Assembly: GCA_036405235.1 (NCBI GenBank)
Contig: DASWYA010000001.1
Location: 372,001 to 436,000, forward strand
Source: JASLCR01 sp036405235
GTDB lineage: Bacteria; Patescibacteriota; Saccharimonadia; Saccharimonadales; Saccharimonadaceae
Direction: 5' to 3'
DNA: 64,000 nt
Shown: positions 42,300 through 50,478 of the stretch, one piece after another
How the letters are laid out: each line of letters begins with the position of its first letter
Position numbering within the stretch: position 1 is the stretch's first letter
Notes under the pieces: model-generated
What the model was told of the DNA's origin: nothing
Seen by the model: only the letters and a program-made list of their open reading frames with translations
Databases searched by the model: none
Translations under genes and position numbers: made by a program

Positions 42300-44777
42300 T
42301 TAAAGCTTGATGACGATATTTACTAGCCGGCCAGGTATATAGATAACCTTGGCCGGTTTTTGTCCATGCAGATGTGCCTGTACTTTTTCACTAGCCAGGG
42401 CAGCTTCCTCGGCTACTTCTCTGGTGACATCTTTTGGTAGCTCTAATGTGTCGCGCAGCTTTCCATTAACCTGTACGACCACTGTGATTGTGTCGGCAAC
42501 GGTCTGCGCCTCATCCCACTTTGGCCACTCAGCAAAGTCCAGCTGATCACCGTTTCCGAGCTGCTGCCATAATTCGGCGCTAAGATGCGGCGTAAATGGC
42601 GACAGCAATTGCACTAACGCTTCAATCGGCGCCTGCCAATCTTGCGAAAAGCCACTTGTTTTGAGCTTATATAATTCATTTACATATTCCATAAGCGCAG
42701 CTATAGCGGTATTGAAGCTCAAGCGATGAAGATCACGAGTAACTTTTTTGATAGTTCTATGCTGCAAGCTTACAAGTTCGCTTGGTGTTTCGGCAGCCTT
42801 GTCACTTTCAAGATACTCTTGAGTGATCGTCCAAGCGCGGTTAAGGAATCGATATACGCCAGCAATGCCTTTACTGCTCCAGTTACTGTTCTCATTGATT
42901 GGACCCAGGAATAATTCAAAAGTTCTAAGCGCATCAGCTCCATAGCCGGCGTCTATCACCTCTAGCGGATCTACTACATTACCCTTACTCTTGCTCATCT
43001 TGGTGCCGTCTTCGGCATTTATATAGCCATGATACACGAGCTTCTTGACCGGCTCTTTGGCTGGCACCAAGCCCATCTCATAAAACACATGTGTCCAAAA
43101 GCGCACATATAGCAGATGCGCAACCGCGTGGTCACCACCAACATACATATCGAGAGGTGTCCAATATTTCGCCCGCTCAGGATTCCAAGCTTGCTGTTCG
43201 TTCTTCGGATCAGTGTAACGTAGCAAATACCAACTACTACATGCATAGCCATCCATCACGTCAGTTTCGCGCCTGGCAGGCTTGTCACATACTGGACATG
43301 TTGTGTTCAGCCAGTCTTCTTGACGAGCTAGCGGCGACTTGCCATCGCCCTTTGGTGCATAATCCTCAATCTCCGGCAAGACAACTGGAAGATCTTTTTC
43401 AGCAACCGGCACAGCTCCATGTTCCTTACAATGAATAATCGGAATCGGCGCACCCCAATATCGCTGCCGCGATATCAGCCAGTCGCGCATTTTGTAGGTT
43501 GTTTTACTGTGTCCAGTTTTTTGCTCCTCGAGCCAAGCAACAATCTCCTCACGAGCCTCGCTGCTGTCCATACCATCGAAATTACCAGAATTGATCAATG
43601 CGCCTTCGCCGTGATATATCTGCTCTTCGTGATTTGGCTTTTCGACAACTTCAATAATAGGTTGATTATATTTGGTAGCGAATTCATAGTCACGCTCGTC
43701 ATGCGCCGGCACAGCCATGACCGCTCCGGTACCATAGCCTCCAAGCACATAATCAGCCACCCACACAGAAATATTCTCGCCATTAGCTGGATTGACTGCC
43801 TTTACGCCGCGAAGTTCTACGCCGGTTTTTTCTTTACCCTCAGATTGGCGTTCAATTTCTGATTTTTTAACAGCAGCTTTTACGTACTCATTTACCTCGG
43901 CTTTATTTTCAAGCACATCCTGTTCAAGTGCTGCCTTTACCCACGGGTGCTCGGGTGCTAGCACGATAAATGTCGCGCCAAAAATTGTATCAGGACGAGT
44001 TGAAAAGACCGTTACGTGCGCTGGCTTGTCGTCTTCGTCGCGCCAGCTGTCTACCTTTTCGTCACCAAACGTCAGAGTAAACTCAATCTCAGCACCTTCG
44101 CTTCTTCCAATCCAATTTTCTTGGGCTGTCTTAATCTTTTCCGGCCAATCAAGAGCAGGAATTTCTTCGAGAAGCGCATCTGCATATTCGGTAATCTTAA
44201 AGAACCACTGGTTCATTGATTTCTTTTCAACTTCGGAACCACAACGCCAACATTTGCCACTTTCAACCTGCTCATTGGCAAGCACAGTCTTATCGACCGG
44301 ACACCACCACTGTAAACTTTCTTTCTGGTACGCTAAGCCTCGTTCGAATAGCTTTGTAAAAATCCACTGTGTCCATTTGTAGTAGCGAGGATCAGAAGTT
44401 TGGACTTCGCGCGACCAGTCAATGCTTGCACCGACACGATTGAGTTGATTTTTGAAGCTAGCGATATTGTTTTGAGTGGCTGTTTGTGGCGAGACGCCAG
44501 TTTTGATAGCGTAGTTTTCAGCAGGCAAGCCAAAATTATCGAAGCCCATCGGGTACATCACATTATAGCCAAGTGCTCGACGGAATCTTGCTTCCGCATC
44601 TACGATAGAATGCTCAAAGAAGTGTCCAGTGTGCATTCCCGCGCCAGAAGGGTACGGGAACATACCTGTCACATAATATTTTGGCTTATCTGAGCTATCT
44701 GGCGCTTTATAGCGCTGGTCTTCGCGCCAGATTTTTTGCCAACGAGGCTCAACATCGCTTGGGTTATAGCGTTTCAT
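42300..44777 (-). CDS. leuS: Leucyl-tRNA synthetase
   Basis: An 825-residue class I synthetase. The HIGH-type box is GMHTGH, the KMSKS loop is GTKMSKSKGN, and a CP1 editing domain (about 220-400, with the conserved STRPDTIFGATF and VPAHDERD) lies between. Two zinc-type Cys pairs are seen (CWRCG and CPVCDKPA). TATACT (44787-44792) is 9 nt before the ATG with no Shine-Dalgarno site. Confidence 0.97.
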   Translation of the reverse strand: MKRYNPSDVEPRWQKIWREDQRYKAPDSSDKPKYYVTGMFPYPSGAGMHTGHFFEHSIVDAEARFRRALGYNVMYPMGFDNFGLPAENYAIKTGVSPQTATQNNIASFKNQLNRVGASIDWSREVQTSDPRYYKWTQWIFTKLFERGLAYQKESLQWWCPVDKTVLANEQVESGKCWRCGSEVEKKSMNQWFFKITEYADALLEEIPALDWPEKIKTAQENWIGRSEGAEIEFTLTFGDEKVDSWRDEDDKPAHVTVFSTRPDTIFGATFIVLAPEHPWVKAALEQDVLENKAEVNEYVKAAVKKSEIERQSEGKEKTGVELRGVKAVNPANGENISVWVADYVLGGYGTGAVMAVPAHDERDYEFATKYNQPIIEVVEKPNHEEQIYHGEGALINSGNFDGMDSSEAREEIVAWLEEQKTGHSKTTYKMRDWLISRQRYWGAPIPIIHCKEHGAVPVAEKDLPVVLPEIEDYAPKGDGKSPLARQEDWLNTTCPVCDKPARRETDVMDGYACSSWYLLRYTDPKNEQQAWNPERAKYWTPLDMYVGGDHAVAHLLYVRFWTHVFYEMGLVPAKEPVKKLVYHGYINAEDGTKMSKSKGNVVDPLEVIDAGYGADALRTFELFLGPINENSNWSSKGIAGVYRFLNRAWTITQEYLESDKAAETPSELVSLQHRTIKKVTRDLHRLSFNTAIAALMEYVNELYKLKTSGFSQDWQAPIEALVQLLSPFTPHLSAELWQQLGNGDQLDFAEWPKWDEAQTVADTITVVVQVNGKLRDTLELPKDVTREVAEEAALASEKVQAHLHGQKPAKVIYIPGRLVNIVIKL

Positions 44778-44806
44778 ACTCTGGTAAGTATATCACCTTA
44801 GAGGTG

Positions 44807-46150
44807 TTAGATCGAATTGATTGGGCTAGTGAGACTAGGAGATGTCATCAGAGGGCTTGGTGTCGCAGCCGGAGAGCCGCCTCCCATAGCAGACTCAAGA
44901 TCTTTCTGCAGATCCTTATAGTCTGTCGCGTCTGTTGGCATTTCGACGTTTACTGATCCATACTTCATCGACATATCTACCGTGACCTTAGTTGGTGAGC
45001 TTGATTTTCCAGTCTCAGTTGTAACCTTTATGCCTGTGAATTGGTGCGACCAGCGGCTCACCCATACTTCCACCGCTGTGTTCTTAAGATCATCTGAAGA
45101 ACTTGAATCAAGTGAACTGTGTGAGTCATCCGAACTTGAAGATGATGGGTCACACTTATTTATCTCTTTAGTGAATGTTGTTTCCTTGGCAGCTTTCGAG
45201 AAGCTGTTTGCCTTATCTTTATCAAAGTCGAGGAGATAGCCAAGACTACCATCTTTCGAGCCAAGCTTCTCTTTTACTGTTACGAACTTGTTGTCACTGT
45301 AGGCTTTCATGAGCTCATCACGCATAGCAGTATCTGTTTCGAGCTTTTTGATGGTATCGATAACACACTTTTGTTGCTTCTCTGCTTCTGCGTCACCCTT
45401 TTCAACTTCAAATTTAATCCATTTATTTTCGATCTTGTTGAGAACTGGTCCAATTTTTTCTTTAGCTAGAGCCTTTGCAGCAGCAATCTGTACGGGTGTC
45501 ATTGGACGTCCGAGTGCGGTATATTGTGCCGCCATAGTATCGACATACGCATCGACAGTTTTCTCAATTGTTTCCCTTATGTTGCCAAGCTTTACATATC
45601 CAGTTCTTTTATCGATGTCAGCCGCAAAATCAACCGTGATATCTTTAAAGCTTACCTTTGCCGAAGGAATATCTGCAGCAACCTTCACAGTACCTACTGC
45701 CTGATTGCTATTACTTTTCATGTCCATATCGAGAGTTATTTTGTTACCCTCGCCCTCAGCAACGACCTGAGCTTTCGCAGTAGTGCCGTCTGAGGTCTTA
45801 AACGAATTCACGATGGCATCCATGATGACCTTGTCTGGGTTTTGATACCAAAAATTATACGCAAGCGCACCAGCTCCGCCAAACAGCACCAATACGACAA
45901 CGATACTGCCACCAATTATCCACTTTTTAAAGCTCTTCTTTGGGGCAGCTCCCATAGGCGCTGGAGCTGGGTTCTGCATATCCTGACCAAGTGTTTGGCC
46001 TTGACCTGGGAGTGGTGTTGTTGCCTGGGATGCTGGCTCTGTCTCTATTTCCGGCACAGTCTGGGTCTGAGTACTGCTAGTATTGCTCGTCACCGGAATA
46101 TCATCTGATGGCTGCGGGGGTTGAGATGGAGTGTTTTGATCGTCTGGCAT
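44807..46150 (-). CDS. Membrane-anchored hypothetical protein with disordered N-terminus
   Basis: A 447-residue protein: a Pro/Thr/Gln/Ser-rich disordered cytoplasmic region (1-72), a membrane helix (about 77-99), and a large exterior domain with alternating beta and helix (about 105-420) containing two Cys and a Ser/Asp-rich linker (SSSSSDDSHSSLDSSSSDD). It ends with another low-complexity segment. No family is recognised; the layout resembles CPR surface proteins. It is transcribed toward leuS, 29 nt away. Confidence 0.72.
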   Translation of the reverse strand: MPDDQNTPSQPPQPSDDIPVTSNTSSTQTQTVPEIETEPASQATTPLPGQGQTLGQDMQNPAPAPMGAAPKKSFKKWIIGGSIVVVLVLFGGAGALAYNFWYQNPDKVIMDAIVNSFKTSDGTTAKAQVVAEGEGNKITLDMDMKSNSNQAVGTVKVAADIPSAKVSFKDITVDFAADIDKRTGYVKLGNIRETIEKTVDAYVDTMAAQYTALGRPMTPVQIAAAKALAKEKIGPVLNKIENKWIKFEVEKGDAEAEKQQKCVIDTIKKLETDTAMRDELMKAYSDNKFVTVKEKLGSKDGSLGYLLDFDKDKANSFSKAAKETTFTKEINKCDPSSSSSDDSHSSLDSSSSDDLKNTAVEVWVSRWSHQFTGIKVTTETGKSSSPTKVTVDMSMKYGSVNVEMPTDATDYKDLQKDLESAMGGGSPAATPSPLMTSPSLTSPINSI

Positions 46151-46195
46151 TAAAGTTCCTTATCGTTTATGCTTTTGACTTATAGTGTACCATAA

Positions 46196-47476
46196 TTACT
46201 TCTTGATTTTCTCAAGAATCTCATTTTTCTTCTCAAGCCACGCTTCATCCTGACGTACAAGCTCGCGATTTTCATGTGTATCATGCAAGAAAATTTTCAG
46301 TGACTCTTCAAGGATATTTGTATCGGATCCTGCGGCAAGCACCAAGGCTCCTGGCTCGATTACCGAATGTACGAAGGCACCAGCATCAATTGGATTTTTA
46401 AAAGTTTTCACCTGACAACCGTTTGCCCTTGCTCGGGGAGCAAGATATTTCTCCGTCTCTTCACCTACCGTCACTACCCAGCTCAGTAGATTACTGTCAC
46501 AAAGACTTCCTAGCCTACCGTGCTCACTTTCAGATTGAGCACCAAGGTCTTTCATATCTCCAAATAGCGCTATACGATCCGGAGTCGGGAAACCATAAAG
46601 AGTCTGGAGTGCGTTTGCAGCTGAGACAAGATTTGAATCATAGGTATCATCAAGTATGAGGCTCTGATTGACGCCACGAAGTAGATTCATACGTCCAGGG
46701 AGCGGGCTGATCGTAGCAAGCCCAGATACAATAGATTGTGGCTCGAGCCCTAACTTCAAGCCCACGCCCGCAGCACCAGCGCCCGAACGTAAACCTTCTT
46801 CGCCATACACTTTCATCTTAATATCTAGTCCGCTTAAAAGCTCTGGAGCAAATATCTTACCTTCGTAGCCTTTTTCAAGAGATACATCACTCACCTCAAA
46901 CCTGTATTCTGCAGCGGCGGTCGTACCATAGGTGCTGAGATTCGGGTTGGTGATAAATTCTGCAAATCGACCCTCTATATCATCGCGATTGATGAGTGCA
47001 GTTTTTGAAAAATTAGCAAGTGATAGCTCTTCCTGAGCAAGTCCTTCGATAGAGCCAAAATCTTGCAAATGGTCTGCACTCACACCTGTAATTACTGCGA
47101 TATCCGGGTTCAAATAGCTCGCAAAATGATTTAGATCACCAAGTTTACCGGTATCAAATTCTTGTACGATCACATCTACATCCGCGGGTTGCTTGATCCT
47201 TTCGCGTGCAGCCTTATATATCTTGTGCCATTCAAAAATACTATCTTTTTGCGGACGACTGATACCAAGAATATCGAGCGCAACTTCCGTAGGTGAAACA
47301 TGACTCGTATCATCCATGCGCACTCTGTATTTTTGGCTCAGGAGTGTTGCGATCATCATCTTTGTCGTAGTCTTACCGAAACTCCCCGCCACTCCGACAA
47401 GCTTCACCTCTGGATGGCTTGCAAAATACTGCCTTACATAATCTTCCAGCTTTTTTTGTCTTCGCTCTTTAAACAT
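46196..47476 (-). CDS. murF: Mur ligase, MurF-like
   Basis: A 426-residue ATP-dependent Mur ligase. The P-loop GSFGKTTTK (residues about 31-39) lies near the N-terminus, so the usual UDP-binding N-terminal domain is short or missing. The central domain has ITGVSADHLQDFGSIEGLAQEE, and the C-terminal domain has LDDTYDSN and ALFGDMKDLG, all typical of MurF (adds D-Ala-D-Ala to UDP-MurNAc-tripeptide). The truncated N-terminus raises the chance of a related amide ligase. It is divergent from the tRNA-Gly promoter. Confidence 0.8.
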   Translation of the reverse strand: MFKERRQKKLEDYVRQYFASHPEVKLVGVAGSFGKTTTKMMIATLLSQKYRVRMDDTSHVSPTEVALDILGISRPQKDSIFEWHKIYKAARERIKQPADVDVIVQEFDTGKLGDLNHFASYLNPDIAVITGVSADHLQDFGSIEGLAQEELSLANFSKTALINRDDIEGRFAEFITNPNLSTYGTTAAAEYRFEVSDVSLEKGYEGKIFAPELLSGLDIKMKVYGEEGLRSGAGAAGVGLKLGLEPQSIVSGLATISPLPGRMNLLRGVNQSLILDDTYDSNLVSAANALQTLYGFPTPDRIALFGDMKDLGAQSESEHGRLGSLCDSNLLSWVVTVGEETEKYLAPRARANGCQVKTFKNPIDAGAFVHSVIEPGALVLAAGSDTNILEESLKIFLHDTHENRELVRQDEAWLEKKNEILEKIKK

Positions 47477-47502
47477 ATCCTTTATATAATACCCGATCCT
47501 AC

Positions 47503-47531
47503 TTGAAAAATGTACTCTGACACTCTATAAT
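47503..47531 (+). promoter_or_regulatory. Promoter of the tRNA-Gly unit
   Basis: TTGAAA (47503-47508), 17-nt spacer, TATAAT (47526-47531). Transcription should start about 6 nt before the truncated tRNA copy, so the transcript spans the remnant and the intact tRNA. Confidence 0.75.
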
Positions 47532-47543
47532 CTTATCTTGCAC

Positions 47544-47722
47544 GCGGGTTTAGCTCAGTTGTTAGAGTGAAGATTGCCAGTGGCAATTTGCAAGGCGATG
47601 TCACAAATGAATTAATTCATTTGACTGACTCGCGGGATCGCCGAAGGTGATCTAACTTGCCAGGCCAAGGAAGCAACTCCACAACTCAGTCAAGACGCGT
47701 ATCGTACATTCCTATCATTCGA
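47544..47722 (+). pseudogene. Decayed tRNA-Gly copies ahead of the intact tRNA
   Basis: 47544-47567 repeats exactly the first 24 nt of the intact tRNA-Gly and then diverges within the anticodon arm, still showing TTGCCA. The following 155 nt hold hairpins (ATTGCCA/TGGCAAT at about 47574; a 20-nt palindrome CAAATGAATTAATTCATTTG; GATCGCC/GGTGATC). Its end, read on the minus strand, resembles the D-to-T-arm part of the same tRNA (GAGTTGT, GCTTCCTTG, AGTTAGA), suggesting an inverted, eroded copy. Confidence 0.65.
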
Positions 47723-47798
47723 GCGGGTTTAGCTCAGTTGTTAGAGCGCTTCCTTGCCATGGAAGAGGCCAGGAGTTAGAGTCTCCTAACCCGCACCA
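47723..47798 (+). tRNA. tRNA-Gly (GCC)
   Basis: A 76-nt cloverleaf: acceptor GCGGGTT/AACCCGC, D arm with AGTTGTTA, anticodon stem CTTCC/GGAAG with loop TTGCCAT (GCC), T arm GGAGT/(C)TCC with loop TAGAGTC, discriminator A and encoded CCA. The T loop reads TAGAGTC rather than TTCGANT, and the D loop has one G of the usual GG pair; this unusual elbow is noted. A terminator follows. Confidence 0.85.
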
Positions 47799-47801
47799 TT
47801 T

Positions 47802-47826
47802 AGACCTTTTTAAGGTCTTTTTATTT
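47802..47826 (+). terminator. Terminator after tRNA-Gly
   Basis: AGACCTT, 3-nt loop, AAGGTCT, followed by a T-rich run. Confidence 0.88.
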
Positions 47827-47844
47827 GTTTTAGCGAAATTGATA

Positions 47845-47981
47845 TATAATACAGATGTCTAAAACCAGTATCACAATCGCCTTCAGCGCGTGTTTACGCT
47901 TTGAAATGGGCGACCTGCGTAAAAGTATTTAGCGTAAGCTGGTACTGGTTTTAGACGACCTGCGGGTCGTCCTTTTTATTG
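47845..47981 (+). ncRNA. Structured non-coding RNA with own promoter and terminator
   Basis: A TATAAT box (47845-47850) is followed by GTCTAAAACCAGTA (47857-47870), which pairs perfectly with TACTGGTTTTAGAC (47943-47956) and encloses about 70 nt. Inside, TCGCC/GGCGA, TTCA/TGAA and CGT/ACG form a nested hairpin; three copies of GCGTAA or its complement could pair in alternative ways. The intrinsic terminator GACGACC/GGTCGTC plus T5 (47954-47977) overlaps the outer stem by 3 nt. It lies 40 nt before a DUF4352 gene with a strong Shine-Dalgarno site, so it is either a free small RNA or an attenuator/riboswitch-like leader. I do not recognise a known class. Confidence 0.7.
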
Positions 47982-48020
47982 GGGATCCGCTAATACTAAT
48001 TAGCCTAAAGGAGGGCTACA

Positions 48021-48581
48021 ATGAATACAAAAGAGAAAAAATCAGTATTTAAGAAGTGGTGGTTCTGGCTCATTATCATCATCGTGCTTATTGGCATTGG
48101 TGGTGCGGCCGGTGGCAACAAGGACGATACTACAACAAGTACGAGTAGTAGCAATAGTAATTCAGAGAGCAAAAGTGCCGAGGAAAAGACTGATTTTAAG
48201 GTTGGCGAGACTGCTAGCTTTGACGACAAGTCTATCACTATTACGAAAGTTCAACGTAACTACGATACAGGTAATCAATTTGCTCGACCCGAGTCGGGTA
48301 AAGAGTTCGTCATCGTTACTGTCAAGATCACCAATAATAGCGATTCTACACTCGACTACAATACCTTTGAATTTAAGATGCAAGATTCTGATGGAGTACA
48401 ACAGAATGAAGCCATCATGGCTCTTTCAGAAGGCAAACTCAATAGCGGCTCACTCGCCAAAAATGGTAAAGTAACTGGTAAACTCGCCTACGAAGTGCCA
48501 AAGGGTGACAAGGGCTTGAAGTTGTTATATCAAAACTTCGGTTTCTTCGAGAACAAAGCTATCACGTTTGACCTGAAGTAA
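48021..48581 (+). CDS. DUF4352-type membrane-anchored protein
   Basis: A 186-residue protein with a basic start (NTKEKKSVFKKWWFW), one membrane helix (about 13-33), a Ser/Thr/Asn/Asp low-complexity linker (38-60) and an immunoglobulin-like DUF4352 domain (about 62-186; segments EFVIVTVKITNNSDSTLDYN and GKLAYEVPKGDKGL are typical). DUF4352 proteins are exported in many Gram-positives with no firm function. AAGGAGG precedes the ATG, and the ncRNA with its terminator lies directly upstream. Confidence 0.82.
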   Translation: MNTKEKKSVFKKWWFWLIIIIVLIGIGGAAGGNKDDTTTSTSSSNSNSESKSAEEKTDFKVGETASFDDKSITITKVQRNYDTGNQFARPESGKEFVIVTVKITNNSDSTLDYNTFEFKMQDSDGVQQNEAIMALSEGKLNSGSLAKNGKVTGKLAYEVPKGDKGLKLLYQNFGFFENKAITFDLK

Positions 48582-48681
48582 CATCTTCTCCTAATCCAGC
48601 AATTGAGATTTCCAGTATGGCAGATGGGAATCTTTTGCTCTATGACAAGTGCAGAGATTACCGTTTTGCTATTATTAGTTC

Positions 48682-49566
48682 ATGAATATACCTACGAAAA
48701 AATTAAAATCCGGATTTGAACTACCTGTATATGGATTAGGTATTTGGCAGATGGGCGGACGATGGGAGGCTGACACGAGTAAAGACGCCGAGGAGATAGG
48801 AGCAATACGTGCCGCACTAGATGCAGGGATCACTCATATCGATACCGCGGAAAGCTACGGGAATGGTCACGCAGAAGAACTACTCAGAGAAGCACTAAAG
48901 GGTTATGACCGCTCAAAGCTCGTCATCACAACAAAGATCTCCGCTGACAATCAGTCCTATGAAGGTGTTCATGAATCATTTAACGCAAGTCTTGAGCGTA
49001 TGGGTCTCGACTACGTCGACCTTTACTTACTCCACCGTTTTCCCGCTCCTGGTATAGATATTGCCGACACGATGCGAGCTATGGATGAGCTTGTTGAGCA
49101 AGGTTTGGTTAAGAATATCGGAGTCTGCAATATGACACCCCATCGTTTTGACGTAATTCAGAAACTCACCAAAAATAAACTCGTATGCAACCAGGTTCAT
49201 TTCAATGTCCAGTATCGTGAAATCGAAGACAAAGGCGTATTAAAACATAGTCAAGAGAACGATGTGATGCTGGTCGCTTGGCGTCCACTACAAAAAGGAA
49301 TACTGCCAGAAACAGCGCTACTTAAAGAACTCGCGGCAAAATATAATAAGACACCTTCGCAGATTGCAATTAACTGGCTCATCTCACAAGATAATGTCGT
49401 CACACTTTCTAAAACAAGTAACGTTGAACACCTACGTGAAAATTTGGGTGCACTCGGCTGGACAATGGACAAAAGTGATGTCGAACGAATCCGTAGCAAA
49501 TTTCCAGATCAACAAATGGTTTCCGATGCCGTACCGTTAGACTACGAAGCGGATGTCTCTACCTAA
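48682..49566 (+). CDS. Aldo/keto reductase
   Basis: A 294-residue NAD(P)H-dependent TIM-barrel oxidoreductase. The catalytic tetrad is visible: Asp and Tyr in DTAESYGNG, Lys in VITTKIS, and His in YLLHRF. The C-terminal coenzyme-binding segment (VTLSKTSNVEHLREN) is near the end. The substrate is unknown. TATTAT (48670-48675) lies 6 nt before the ATG, so this is a leaderless gene. It stands alone. Confidence 0.92.
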   Translation: MNIPTKKLKSGFELPVYGLGIWQMGGRWEADTSKDAEEIGAIRAALDAGITHIDTAESYGNGHAEELLREALKGYDRSKLVITTKISADNQSYEGVHESFNASLERMGLDYVDLYLLHRFPAPGIDIADTMRAMDELVEQGLVKNIGVCNMTPHRFDVIQKLTKNKLVCNQVHFNVQYREIEDKGVLKHSQENDVMLVAWRPLQKGILPETALLKELAAKYNKTPSQIAINWLISQDNVVTLSKTSNVEHLRENLGALGWTMDKSDVERIRSKFPDQQMVSDAVPLDYEADVST

Positions 49567-49635
49567 ACCCTACTAGTGATCCTAGAATAGCAAAGAATCA
49601 AGATTACAGTCACCTCAGTTGTATGGAGGGTTTTA

Positions 49636-49664
49636 TTGCTTTTATTGTAAAAATATGCTATAAT
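49636..49664 (+). promoter_or_regulatory. Promoter of the GNAT gene
   Basis: TTGCTT (49636-49641), 17-nt spacer with TGC before the -10, TATAAT (49659-49664). The leader is about 55 nt and ends in GAGAGGG. Confidence 0.7.
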
Positions 49665-49726
49665 TAATTGTCTGTAAAGATAGGCTCCAGCGTCTCCTTA
49701 AGGCGCTCGCACAGAGAGGGACCACA

Positions 49727-50161
49727 TTGTCCATAGAATACATAGAGTTGACGAGGGAGATGATGAAGCCGTCCTACGTGGATGACATCAACATCCTCCT
49801 TCCCCAGCTCTCGAGCAGCGCACAGCCGTGCACTGACGAGTGGCTATCCGGCATGTTCGACAGCGGAACCAAGCTGTTCGTCGCACTCGACAACGACAAG
49901 ATCATCGGCACGGTACTGTTGTGCACGATGGTCATCCTGGTCGGTCGCAAAGACTGGATCGAGGACGTCGTCGTCGACGAGAAGTATCGCCGACGCGGTA
50001 TCGCCACCGTCTTCATGGACATGGCACACTCGGTAAGTCGCCGGCGCGATGCCAAGAGCATCAACCTCACCTCCAACCCGGAGAGGGGTGGCGCTCGCCA
50101 GATGTACGGCGACATGGGCTACGAAGTGCGGGACACAGGCGTGTTCCGCCTGACGTTCTGA
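49727..50161 (+). CDS. GNAT acetyltransferase, GC-rich and foreign-looking
   Basis: A 144-residue protein starting at a TTG, 6 nt after GAGAGGG. The acetyl-CoA site is in DVVVDEKYRRRGIATVFMDMA (motif A with R-R-R-G-I-A), with the later SNPERGGARQMYGDMGYEVRDTGVFRL forming motif B. The substrate is unknown. Codons end mostly in G/C (36 of 60 bases in 49921-49980 are G or C) unlike the genes on both sides. It has its own AT-rich promoter and a GC-rich terminator, and a tRNA-like gene lies 60 nt beyond the terminator. Confidence 0.88.
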   Translation: MSIEYIELTREMMKPSYVDDINILLPQLSSSAQPCTDEWLSGMFDSGTKLFVALDNDKIIGTVLLCTMVILVGRKDWIEDVVVDEKYRRRGIATVFMDMAHSVSRRRDAKSINLTSNPERGGARQMYGDMGYEVRDTGVFRLTF

Positions 50162-50177
50162 CCTCTCACCAGCCCCT

Positions 50178-50238
50178 GAAAACGGCACCGAAGTGGCTCA
50201 CGCCCTTTGTTGAGCCGTTTCGGGGGCCGTTTTCATTT
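50178..50238 (+). terminator. Long hairpin terminator after the GNAT gene
   Basis: GAAAACGGC (50178-50186) pairs with GCCGTTTTC (50226-50234), with an inner stem TGGCTCA/TGAGCC, followed by ATTT. Confidence 0.78.
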
Positions 50239-50295
50239 ACGAGTCATCGCTTAAATCAAACGACAGAAATAGGATATGTAGGGTCTTATACTATG

Positions 50296-50369
50296 AGGGA
50301 CTGGTAAGATTCTATACTTACGCACACAAAGGGTGCAAACCCTTCGGCTCTATACTGAGCTACAGCCCC
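50296..50369 (-). tRNA. tRNA-Ala(TGC)-like gene with non-canonical D and T loops
   Basis: The minus strand folds into a complete 74-nt cloverleaf: acceptor GGGGCTG/CAGTCCC, D stem GCTC/GAGC, anticodon stem AAGGG/CCTTT with loop TTTGCAC (TGC), T stem GTAAG/CTTAC. The D loop AGTATA has no GG and the 8-nt T loop TATAGAAT lacks TTC, so the usual elbow contact cannot form. No CCA is encoded, unlike the other four tRNAs here, and the G3-U70 pair of tRNA-Ala is not seen. TATACT lies 4 nt upstream. It is either a decaying pseudogene or a specialised tRNA-like RNA. Confidence 0.5.
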
Positions 50370-50478
50370 TCGCAGTATACGATCAACTACGCTAGCCTAG
50401 GATTTATTATAATTGAATCAAGAAGCAGGCGCCATGACTTGTGCAGTCACCCAAAATACAGATACCGTCAAAGAGACG

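Noticed and set aside
47544..47798. A split or intron-containing tRNA-Gly.
   Set aside because: The downstream copy is complete by itself with an encoded CCA, and the upstream copy has no matching 3' half, so duplication and decay fit better.
47857..47956. CTAAAAC and GTTTTAGA resemble ends of CRISPR repeats or a tracrRNA-type pairing.
   Set aside because: The sequence occurs once as an inverted pair, with no spacer array, no cas gene and a simple hairpin explanation.
49844..50188. A 114-codon minus-strand frame and other frames opposite the GNAT gene.
   Set aside because: These are mirror frames caused by G/C-ending codons; the plus-strand frame has promoter, Shine-Dalgarno site, acetyl-CoA motif and terminator.
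50296..50369. GGGGCTG start suggested tmRNA.
   Set aside because: A normal-size anticodon arm and a 74-nt cloverleaf are present and there is no tag-peptide ORF.
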